Part shown: piece by piece, positions 1 through 6,197 of the stretch
Layout of the letters: each line of letters starts with the position of its first letter
How positions within the stretch are numbered: position 1 is the stretch's first letter
Source of the DNA: Bifidobacterium breve
GTDB taxonomy: Bacteria > Actinomycetota > Acidimicrobiia > Acidimicrobiales > Ilumatobacteraceae
NCBI GenBank assembly: GCA_945889575.1
Contig: CAMDBY010000010.1
Coordinates: forward strand, 1-17,946
DNA: 17,946 nucleotides
Direction of reading: 5' to 3'
The notes under the pieces: model-generated
Seen by the model: only the letters and a program-made list of their open reading frames with translations
Databases searched by the model: none
Told to the model about the DNA's origin: nothing
Translations under genes and position numbers: made by a program

Positions 1-1340
1 TTTAGCCAACCATCTTGGATGCTCTCAGCATTAGCTTCTGGCCTATTGAGATACCCCTTAATGATGACTGCACCTTTGACGCACAAAACCCCGACGGTGT
101 CTGGGCCTGATGGAAGATCGTTTCCGTCTTCATCAACAAACTTTGCTTCCAGAGTTGGCACTAATGGTCCGCATGATGCGGGCTTAGCAATAAGCCAACG
201 AGCGGAGTTTGCAGTGATAATTCCGTGCGTTTCTGTCATGCCGTATCCAGTTGATGGCTGGCCGCCCTTCAACGCGCCTGCAATCTTGTGCACGAGGTCA
301 GGCTGCAATGGTGCACCGCCGCCGCCCATGCCTTGCAAGGACGATGTATCGCGTGTTTCCCAATCAGGGTGCAACAACAATTCACGACTCATTGTTGGAA
401 CACCAGACAAAGTGGTGACGCGTTCACGTTCAATGAGTTCGAGCGCACGGCCCGGTTCCCATTTGTATGTCAGAACAAGTTTCGCACCCATCACAGTTGC
501 AGGGTGCAAGATGCAGTTACACGCAGTCACGTGAAACAGTGGAGTAGGCGCCATGAAAGCTGCCGGGTAGGCCGACGGCGCAGTTGTTGGTGCAGGAATA
601 TCGCCGGCAGCAATACCTTTTGCCTCAGCCGAGTTGGCTGCCATTGTCATGGTGAGCATGTTGAAGATGTTCGATACTGATCCGCGATGCGTTAACTGTG
701 CGCCCTTTGGAAACCCGGTGGTACCTGATGTGTAAAAGATGGTGACGTCGTCGTCAGTATCTATATCAACAGTCGGCAAAACACCAGGATCTGCAATTGC
801 TAGAACATCTGCCCAACGCCCACTGCCAGCAGGCAATGCACGATCAGTACGCACGCCGAGAATGTGCACTGCTGGCGCATTCTCTATTTGTTCGAATCGC
901 TCAAGGCGTTCGTCGTCTGCAATCAATACGACTGGTGCACTGTCATTGAGTGCGTATTCCATTTCAGGAGTGGTCCACCAAGCATTCATTCCGACGACTG
1001 CTGCACCTACCGACAAAATTGCCCAGTAGCCAACAACCCATTCCGGATAGTTGCGCATGGCGAGTGCGACGCGAGTTCCTGGCGTGACGCCGTGTTCAAC
1101 TAAATACTGTGCAAGCTTGCGAACCTGAGAATGAATGTCTGCATACGTGTATCGCTCATCTTCGTAGACGATGTAGTCCTTGTCTGCATGACCAATGGAG
1201 TTCTCCCAAACCACTCGCATCGTGGGCGGAGCAGATACAAACGTCTTTATGGTCACACCACGAACGTCAGTCATAGTGGTGGCAAAGGGTGACCCTGGCG
1301 CATCGAGTTCGGCACGGGCAGCACGGTAATGATTGATCAT
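1..1340 (-). CDS. Acyl-CoA synthetase (AMP-dependent, FadD-like), C-terminus outside window
   Basis: I translated the minus strand directly, because this frame stays open to the window edge. About 446 residues are visible; the C-terminal lid domain is missing. ANL-superfamily motifs are present: the P-loop YTSGTTGFPKG at residues 203-213 and the A5 motif STGYGMTET at 363-371. The last residues, DGWL, are the start of the usual DGWLxTGD motif. The enzyme should activate a carboxylic acid with ATP to an acyl-adenylate and then an acyl-CoA in the cytoplasm. The N-terminus (MINHYRAARAEL) looks like that of actinobacterial fatty-acyl/aromatic-acid CoA ligases, so I chose ATG 1340. An in-frame ATG at 1367 would add nine residues and cannot be excluded. 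Neither start has a clear Shine-Dalgarno. The gene diverges from the DUF3109-like gene with 63 bp between them. The family is secure, but the substrate is unknown. Confidence 0.93.
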   Translation of the reverse strand, partial: MINHYRAARAELDAPGSPFATTMTDVRGVTIKTFVSAPPTMRVVWENSIGHADKDYIVYEDERYTYADIHSQVRKLAQYLVEHGVTPGTRVALAMRNYPEWVVGYWAILSVGAAVVGMNAWWTTPEMEYALNDSAPVVLIADDERLERFEQIENAPAVHILGVRTDRALPAGSGRWADVLAIADPGVLPTVDIDTDDDVTIFYTSGTTGFPKGAQLTHRGSVSNIFNMLTMTMAANSAEAKGIAAGDIPAPTTAPSAYPAAFMAPTPLFHVTACNCILHPATVMGAKLVLTYKWEPGRALELIERERVTTLSGVPTMSRELLLHPDWETRDTSSLQGMGGGGAPLQPDLVHKIAGALKGGQPSTGYGMTETHGIITANSARWLIAKPASCGPLVPTLEAKFVDEDGNDLPSGPDTVGVLCVKGAVIIKGYLNRPEANAESIQDGWL

Positions 1341-1351
1341 GTTCTTATCTT

Positions 1352-1357
1352 TGTATA
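1352..1357 (-). promoter_or_regulatory. Possible -10 element of the acyl-CoA synthetase
   Basis: TATACA on the minus strand lies 11 nt before the ATG at 1340. It would give a leader of only a few bases. No convincing -35 is visible. If the true start is the ATG at 1367 this element would be inside the gene and therefore irrelevant. Confidence 0.25.
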
Positions 1358-1391
1358 AGGAGACCATTGTCACATAGTTAGACACCTGCCC

Positions 1392-1397
1392 TATCGT
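1392..1397 (+). promoter_or_regulatory. Putative -10 element of a leaderless transcript
   Basis: TATCGT fits the actinobacterial TANNNT -10 pattern and ends 6 nt before the GTG at 1404. Transcription would begin at or within a base or two of the start codon. TTGTCA at 1367-1372 is a possible -35 at a slightly long 19-bp spacing. No Shine-Dalgarno precedes the GTG. Confidence 0.4.
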
Positions 1398-1403
1398 GGT
1401 CTC

Positions 1404-2054
1404 GTGAGCAGTTACGAAGAAATTGATGCCGGTCAGACTGTCTGGCGATTTGACCGTGATTTCCTTGCTTCCAACTGGACATGTATTTGGGGCAAGGGAT
1501 GCAAAGGCATAAACGCCACGGCTGACGAAACTCTTGGCCACGGCTGTTGTTCACTCGGGGCAGAACTAGACGGAATTGATGAAGCACGCAATCTGTCTGC
1601 CGCCGCTGCCTCTATCCCAGTTCACCTCTTTCAATTTCACGCCGAAGCAAATAAAGGCACAGTGTTCGCAGACGAGTCGTACTCTGCAACACGCGTTATT
1701 GATGGTGCATGTATTTTTCATAACCGCAATGGATTTGCGGGTGGCGAAGGATGCGCACTGCACTTGGCCGCTGAATATTTTGATGAATCACCTATTGATT
1801 GGAAACCATCAGTCTGTTGGCAGTTACCCATCAAAGTTGATTGGGAAATGCGCGAAGACAACGTGGAAGTTGCCACGGTGCGCAGATGGTCCCGTGCCGA
1901 CTGGGGCGACCACGGCACAAAAATGGCGTGGTGCTGCACGGAAGGGGCCGATGCATATGTCGGTGGCTCTTCTGTTCTCGACAGTCTGGGCGATGAATTA
2001 TCAGAGATTGTCGGCACCGAAGTCTTCGTACAGTTGAGAAATCGGCTGAAGTAA
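1404..2054 (+). CDS. Cysteine-rich DUF3109-like protein, putative metal binding
   Basis: This is a 216-residue soluble protein with nine cysteines (27, 33, 48, 49, 103, 117, 138, 177, 178). Their spacing recalls the DUF3109/YkgJ-type families, in which clustered cysteines are thought to bind iron or zinc. Three parts match: an early Cys followed by CKG, then GHGCCSLGAEL near residues 46-55, and later a GxGCALH segment followed by KPSVCWQLPIKV near 134-145. The last segment resembles the family's KPxSCxLxPIRV signature. The start is the GTG at 1404, supported by the -10-like hexamer just upstream. There is no signal peptide or membrane segment. The desaturase follows on the same strand after a 75-bp spacer with its own likely promoter, so the two need not be an operon. 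The family assignment is from memory of the pattern; no biochemical function can be stated. Confidence 0.8.
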   Translation: MSSYEEIDAGQTVWRFDRDFLASNWTCIWGKGCKGINATADETLGHGCCSLGAELDGIDEARNLSAAAASIPVHLFQFHAEANKGTVFADESYSATRVIDGACIFHNRNGFAGGEGCALHLAAEYFDESPIDWKPSVCWQLPIKVDWEMREDNVEVATVRRWSRADWGDHGTKMAWCCTEGADAYVGGSSVLDSLGDELSEIVGTEVFVQLRNRLK

Positions 2055-2063
2055 CCCCTCTCA

Positions 2064-2074
2064 GTCACTGTGAC
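2064..2074. repeat. Short dyad in desaturase upstream region
   Basis: GTCACTGTGAC is a perfect 5+1+5 palindrome about 60 bp upstream of the proposed desaturase transcription start. It is short enough to arise by chance, but it shares the 75-bp spacer with a much stronger inverted repeat. Confidence 0.3.
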
Positions 2075-2090
2075 CAAGATTCTGCGGAAT

Positions 2091-2116
2091 GTCCCTACCT
2101 AACGGTAGGTAGGGAC
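2091..2116. promoter_or_regulatory. Perfect inverted repeat, candidate operator of the desaturase gene
   Basis: GTCCCTACCTA (2091-2101) and TAGGTAGGGAC (2106-2116) are exact reverse complements separated by ACGG. The 26-bp dyad ends one base before the putative -10 (2118-2123), so it would cover the region between -39 and -14. A bound dimeric regulator there would block RNA polymerase. No T-run follows on either strand, which argues against an intrinsic terminator for the upstream gene. Size and symmetry suit a TetR-type repressor; such regulators commonly control fatty-acid desaturases, but no regulator gene lies in this window. Confidence 0.5.
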
Positions 2117-2117
2117 A

Positions 2118-2123
2118 TAACCT
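2118..2123 (+). promoter_or_regulatory. Putative -10 element of the desaturase, leaderless
   Basis: TAACCT matches TANNNT and ends 6 nt before the GTG at 2130. That spacing would place the transcription start at the GTG itself. It favours 2130 over the in-frame GTG at 2124. Confidence 0.4.
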
Positions 2124-2129
2124 GTGGGG

Positions 2130-3191
2130 GTGAGTATCGAATCACCAACCATGCCAGCCCCTCGGGAAAATTCTCTTAATGACGTGCGCGCCATCGTGCC
2201 GGCAATTTGTTACGAACGATCACCATTGCGCGCCACACGTGCACTCATTCAAGCAACTGTTTTGTATGCAGTTCCTACAGTCGCGTTAGTGCTTTCTAAT
2301 ACATGGTGGGCAGTTGGCATCTGGTGGCTACTTGCTGGTCTCGCTATTTCCGGACTCTTTGTTCTTGGTCATGACGCTTCACACAATGCACTTCTTGATT
2401 CGCGTAAGGCGAATCGCATCATCGCCCAACTGTGCATGGGCCCGAGTGTTCACTGCGAATCCGCATGGGATCTCGGACACAACCGTATTCACCACGGCTA
2501 CACCACTCGTCAGGGTTTTGACTTTGTGTGGCACCCACTTACTGTTGCCGAGTACGAAGCACTCAGCGGCATGAAGAAACTTCGTCATCGTCTCGAATGG
2601 TCATGTCTCGGTTCTGGCGCCTATTTCCTGCGTGAAGTGTGGTGGCTCAAGATGTGGCGCTTCAATGCGCCCGGCAAGCGTCACGACGCAATCGTGCGCG
2701 ACAAAATCACTCTCAGCTCTGTATTGCTTGTAGCTATCGCAGGCACCGTTATCCTCGGTGCACTCAATGGCGGCCTTGCAACAGCCATCTGGATGCCAAT
2801 CAAGGTATTGGTTGTTCCGTTCTTGCTGTTCACTCAAATCATTGGTTGGACCGTTTACGTTCACCACGTCGCGCCCGACATTCGTTGGTGGACTCGCAAA
2901 GAGTGGACCCAGTTCAACGGACAGATGGAATCAACCACCGTTCTTCACACGCCGCGCATCATTAACTATCTCTGGTTCCACAACATTTTCGTTCATGTGC
3001 CCCACCACGTTGATGCGCGTATTCCATTTCATAAGTTGCCACAAGCAGCAGCCGCTATTGCTGAGGCTTTCCCTGACACCGTGCGCTACTCGAAGTATTC
3101 ATTGAAGGCATATCTGCAAGCCACGAAAGCTTGCAAGCTGTACGACTTCGAAGCGGCAACCTGGTTGCCATACCCCACATCGTCTCGATAG
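2130..3191 (+). CDS. Membrane fatty-acid desaturase (three histidine boxes)
   Basis: The protein has 353 residues from GTG 2130 (355 if GTG 2124 is used). It carries the three histidine boxes that bind the di-iron centre of integral-membrane acyl desaturases: HDASH at 81-85, HNRIHH at 117-122 and HVPHH at 289-293. Hydrophobic segments lie near 40-80 and 195-248, as expected for a four-helix membrane enzyme. It should insert a cis double bond into a membrane-lipid or acyl-CoA chain using O2 and an electron donor. The box pattern is closer to the Δ12/omega-6 type than to the Δ9 acyl-CoA type, but regiospecificity cannot be read from sequence. A 26-bp dyad over the promoter suggests repression by a DNA-binding regulator. 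No ferredoxin or reductase partner is adjacent; kup follows after 67 bp. Confidence 0.9.
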   Translation: MSIESPTMPAPRENSLNDVRAIVPAICYERSPLRATRALIQATVLYAVPTVALVLSNTWWAVGIWWLLAGLAISGLFVLGHDASHNALLDSRKANRIIAQLCMGPSVHCESAWDLGHNRIHHGYTTRQGFDFVWHPLTVAEYEALSGMKKLRHRLEWSCLGSGAYFLREVWWLKMWRFNAPGKRHDAIVRDKITLSSVLLVAIAGTVILGALNGGLATAIWMPIKVLVVPFLLFTQIIGWTVYVHHVAPDIRWWTRKEWTQFNGQMESTTVLHTPRIINYLWFHNIFVHVPHHVDARIPFHKLPQAAAAIAEAFPDTVRYSKYSLKAYLQATKACKLYDFEAATWLPYPTSSR

Positions 3192-3231
3192 GTCTGTAGC
3201 CATTCTTGTGGCGACGCTTATAGGAGTTCGC

Positions 3232-3263
3232 CCCACAGGGCAGTAGTGTTGCCTACCTGTGGG
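3232..3263. repeat. Inverted repeat spanning the kup start codon
   Basis: CCCACAGG (3232-3239) and CCTGTGGG (3256-3263) are perfect complements with a 16-nt spacer. The right arm contains the GTG start of kup at 3259. If the transcript begins upstream of 3232, the stem would bury the start codon; otherwise it could be a protein-binding dyad. A TAGTGT hexamer at 3244-3249 inside the spacer is the only -10-like sequence near the start. Confidence 0.35.
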
Positions 3264-5241
3264 ATCAGACAATTCAGCCGGCATCGACTCGGTAAAGGGC
3301 GCCAAGCGCAATGCCGAGGCGGCATCACAACAGCCCACTAATCAGACTCATGACGATGAGTCTCATGGCGAGCACAGCCACTCAAAAACAGGAACCGCAG
3401 CACTAGCGCTCGGTGCTCTAGGCGTCGTGTACGGAGACATTGGTACGAGCCCTCTGTATTCGTTTAAAGAATCGTTTACTGAGAAATCTCACACAATGAC
3501 TGTTGACGCCATCAATGTCTACGGAATTTGCTCCTTGGCATTCTGGGCACTCGTCATCATCATTTCGATTAAGTACCTCTTGCTTGTCATGCGCGCCGAC
3601 AACAAAGGCGAAGGTGGCATCTTGGCCTTAACTGCCCTCGTGATGCCGAAACGTACTAAAAATGTCACCAAGGCAGGTCTGCTTGTTTCGCTCGGAGTGT
3701 TTGGAACTGCACTTCTTTACGGAGATGGAATAATAACCCCTGCGATTTCAGTCTTGAGTGCGGTGGAAGGCCTTGAAGAAGTGTCTCCATCTTTCGCGTC
3801 GTGGGTTCTTCCCATTGCCGTAGTCATCCTGCTTGGCTTATTCATGGTGCAAAGCCGGGGCACAGGAACCGTGGGCAAAGTATTCGGACCAATCATGGTC
3901 GTGTGGTTTACCACTTTGGCTCTTCTTGGTTTGTCAAAAATCATTCCTGAACCCGGAATCATTTCGTCAGTCAACCCCATCTATGCAATTCGATACTTCA
4001 CACATGAATCTGGCAAAGCATTCTTGTCGCTTGGATCAATCTTTTTGGTGGTCACCGGTGGCGAAGCGTTGTATGCCGACATGGGCCACTTTGGTCGTCG
4101 CCCCGTCACTATTGGCTGGTATGCGATGGTATTGCCAGCGTTGCTACTGAATTATTGGGGCCAAGGAGCTTTTCTTCTTGCCAACCCTGAAGACATTGAA
4201 AGTGTCTTCTTCCGAATGGCTCCTGAACAACTACTCATCCCTCTTGTTCTGCTCGCCACATGTGCAACTGTTATCGCATCTCAAGCCTTAATTTCTGGTG
4301 TGTTCTCACTCACGGCACAGGCCGTACAACTTGACTACCTGCCACGAATTCAAATTCGCCACACATCCCATAGCCATTCCGGCCAGATTTACGTGCCTCT
4401 CGTCAACTGGGGTCTCATGATTGCGTGCATCGGACTAGTCCTCGGATTCCGCACCTCAAGCAATCTGGCCGCGGCATACGGAATTGCAGTCACCATGACA
4501 ATGGCGATTACAACTCTCATCTTTTTCCGAGTGCTCACTGACCGATGGAATTGGAGTCGTTTCCGTGCATTTGCAATTTGTACTCCACTCTTCGTCATCG
4601 AACTCGGGTTCCTCGGCGCCAACGTGGTGAAAATTCCACATGGTGGCTGGTTCGCACTTGCAGTCGGAATAATCCTGATGGTTCAGATGCAAACCTGGCG
4701 CCGCGGACGCATGCTCGTTGCTGATCGCATCCATCGTGGAGAACGTCCAATCGAAGAAGTTCTTGATGAAGCTGAAGATGTGAAGCGGGTTTCTGGAACT
4801 GCTGTGTTCTTATTTAAGGACCTGGGTAAAGCGCCACCTGCGCTTGTGAACAATTTGAAGCACAATAAAGTTCTCCACAAATGCACTCTCATTGTTGCAA
4901 TTGACACTGCAGAAGAACCTCGTGTTGCCCCAGAGGATCGCGCCCACATCACCAAAGTTGCGCCGGGGGTGTTCCAAGTGCAGATCACTTTTGGATTCAT
5001 GGACGAACCAGACGTACCAGTGGTTCTGTCGACGTTGTCTCACTTCGGCCTTGAGTACGACGCAGATGACGTCACCTACTTCCTCGGACATGAATCAATC
5101 ATTGCTGGTAAAGCGCCAGGAATGAACCCATTGCAAGAGCACTTATTTGTATGGCTTAATCGCGGTGCCGACAGTGCCAGTCGATTCTTTAATTTGCCGA
5201 TTGACCGCGTCTTTGAAGTCGGATCACGCGTCGAAATTTAA
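3259..5241 (+). CDS. kup: Potassium uptake transporter Kup (KUP/HAK/KT family)
   Basis: A 660-residue polytopic membrane protein, of normal family length. After a hydrophilic N-terminus comes the family signature GALGVVYGDIGTSPLYSFKE (residues 52-71), then YGDGIITPAISVLSAVEGLE. About twelve hydrophobic segments run to roughly residue 480, followed by a cytoplasmic C-terminal domain of about 180 residues, as in other Kup proteins. It should take up K+ across the cytoplasmic membrane, probably with protons. The start is GTG 3259: an in-frame stop at 3244-3246 excludes anything upstream, and no other start occurs before the signature. The first 45 residues are polar and include a His/Asp/Glu-rich run (residues 30-43). 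The 67-nt upstream gap is too short for a c-di-AMP (ydaO) riboswitch. The stop overlaps the stop of the convergent gene. Confidence 0.95.
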   Translation: MGSDNSAGIDSVKGAKRNAEAASQQPTNQTHDDESHGEHSHSKTGTAALALGALGVVYGDIGTSPLYSFKESFTEKSHTMTVDAINVYGICSLAFWALVIIISIKYLLLVMRADNKGEGGILALTALVMPKRTKNVTKAGLLVSLGVFGTALLYGDGIITPAISVLSAVEGLEEVSPSFASWVLPIAVVILLGLFMVQSRGTGTVGKVFGPIMVVWFTTLALLGLSKIIPEPGIISSVNPIYAIRYFTHESGKAFLSLGSIFLVVTGGEALYADMGHFGRRPVTIGWYAMVLPALLLNYWGQGAFLLANPEDIESVFFRMAPEQLLIPLVLLATCATVIASQALISGVFSLTAQAVQLDYLPRIQIRHTSHSHSGQIYVPLVNWGLMIACIGLVLGFRTSSNLAAAYGIAVTMTMAITTLIFFRVLTDRWNWSRFRAFAICTPLFVIELGFLGANVVKIPHGGWFALAVGIILMVQMQTWRRGRMLVADRIHRGERPIEEVLDEAEDVKRVSGTAVFLFKDLGKAPPALVNNLKHNKVLHKCTLIVAIDTAEEPRVAPEDRAHITKVAPGVFQVQITFGFMDEPDVPVVLSTLSHFGLEYDADDVTYFLGHESIIAGKAPGMNPLQEHLFVWLNRGADSASRFFNLPIDRVFEVGSRVEI

Positions 5242-6161
5242 GGCGCCAATTTGTCGGCAGGGTATTTGTCGTACGAAGCCTTGAAAACACCTTGATGTAG
5301 CAGCACCGTAGCTACCAATACTCCAGATACCGGATCAGTGATCGATGTGCGAGTCCAATAACTCTCGACCCGACGACTTTGGCCAATGCCCACTATTTCG
5401 TGCACCAATTCATATTCAGCATCAACAAACAGCGGGCCGTTAATGACGCGGATCTCCAAGTCAATAAATAGACCGACCGCAGGCCCACGTACTTTGCCTA
5501 CTCCACCGACTTTGTGTGCGAGAACACTGACCATTTCTGTAGGGATGACTGCTCGACCCCATGGCGATTGTGCAGCAGTATCAGATGCGTACCATGACGA
5601 TGGTTCAGTAATCATCTGCAACTTGTCATTCAGAGAAAATGGATACAGATGACCGTTGCTTTCTGTAAACGACATTGATACTCGTTCCGGCGTACTCTTG
5701 TCCCCCACGCGCAGTTGATCAATGATGAACAACTCTCCCGGTTCTTTAATGGCACCGAGCCTGCGGTCTAGTTCTGTCTCTGGGTGATGTGGTCCAAGAG
5801 TCATGGTGCCAGACAACACAGATTTACCATCAGACGTAACTGCGCCAATGCGGGCCGATGTAGCCGATGTGCGAATCGTTGTTGCTTGCACTTCTTCGCC
5901 CTCAATCACCATGTTCTCGAAATGTGAACTGATGCAACCGTGTTCAAACCATGCGCTCCCCCACATCGCAACCCCCATCGGGTCAAACTGACTGAAGTGC
6001 GTTGGTCCTTCAATGGGCGCGCCAGGTAATCCCAACTTGTCGGCCGTTGCATCGTCGTGCACGCTTGTGTGACCGTCATATTCCTGATCTGCCAACATTT
6101 GGCGCGGGGCACGAAACGGGCCAGTCAATGTCAGTTCATTATCGAAAGCGAAATTTCCCAT
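5238..6161 (-). CDS. Hotdog-fold (MaoC-like) protein of unknown substrate
   Basis: A 307-residue soluble protein. Residues 31-59 (HTSVHDDATADKLGLPGAPI then EGPTHFSQF) resemble the substrate-binding and catalytic segment of MaoC-like hydratases, where an Asp/Asn and a His face the acyl-CoA. The length suggests two tandem hotdog folds; a second half near 180-290 has a similar pattern of strands. A likely role is hydration or thioester chemistry on an acyl-CoA. I could not match it to a named enzyme, so a non-catalytic lipid-binding role remains possible. The start is ATG 6161, with an extended -10-like element just upstream. It lies 36 bp downstream of the secreted-protein gene on the same strand but seems to have its own promoter. 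Its TAA overlaps the TAA of kup in the four bases TTAA. Confidence 0.75.
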   Translation of the reverse strand: MGNFAFDNELTLTGPFRAPRQMLADQEYDGHTSVHDDATADKLGLPGAPIEGPTHFSQFDPMGVAMWGSAWFEHGCISSHFENMVIEGEEVQATTIRTSATSARIGAVTSDGKSVLSGTMTLGPHHPETELDRRLGAIKEPGELFIIDQLRVGDKSTPERVSMSFTESNGHLYPFSLNDKLQMITEPSSWYASDTAAQSPWGRAVIPTEMVSVLAHKVGGVGKVRGPAVGLFIDLEIRVINGPLFVDAEYELVHEIVGIGQSRRVESYWTRTSITDPVSGVLVATVLLHQGVFKASYDKYPADKLAP

Positions 6162-6166
6162 GACTC

Positions 6167-6175
6167 ATTGTCGCA
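6167..6175 (-). promoter_or_regulatory. Putative extended -10 of the hotdog gene
   Basis: On the minus strand TGC is followed by GACAAT, then five bases (GAGTC) and the ATG at 6161. TGN plus hexamer is the extended -10 form, and the spacing implies a leaderless transcript. The 14-base block GACAATGAGTCATG differs by one base from the block before the carboxyltransferase gene at 11595. Confidence 0.4.
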
Positions 6176-6197
6176 CCCAGCACTAAACGGTACCGAA

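Noticed and set aside
19..534. Plus-strand open frame of 171 codons
   Set aside because: It is antisense to the acyl-CoA synthetase, whose adenylation motifs are read clearly on the minus strand.
2091..2116. Intrinsic terminator of the DUF3109-like gene
   Set aside because: The stem is strong, but no run of T follows on either strand, and the dyad adjoins the desaturase -10.
3192..3258. c-di-AMP (ydaO) riboswitch before kup
   Set aside because: Only 67 nt are available and no ydaO-like conserved segments are seen; the known element is considerably longer.
6187..6194. CGGTACCG palindrome as a regulatory site
   Set aside because: An 8-bp palindrome is expected by chance in a window of this size, and here it falls between the stop of one gene and the -10 of the next without other support.
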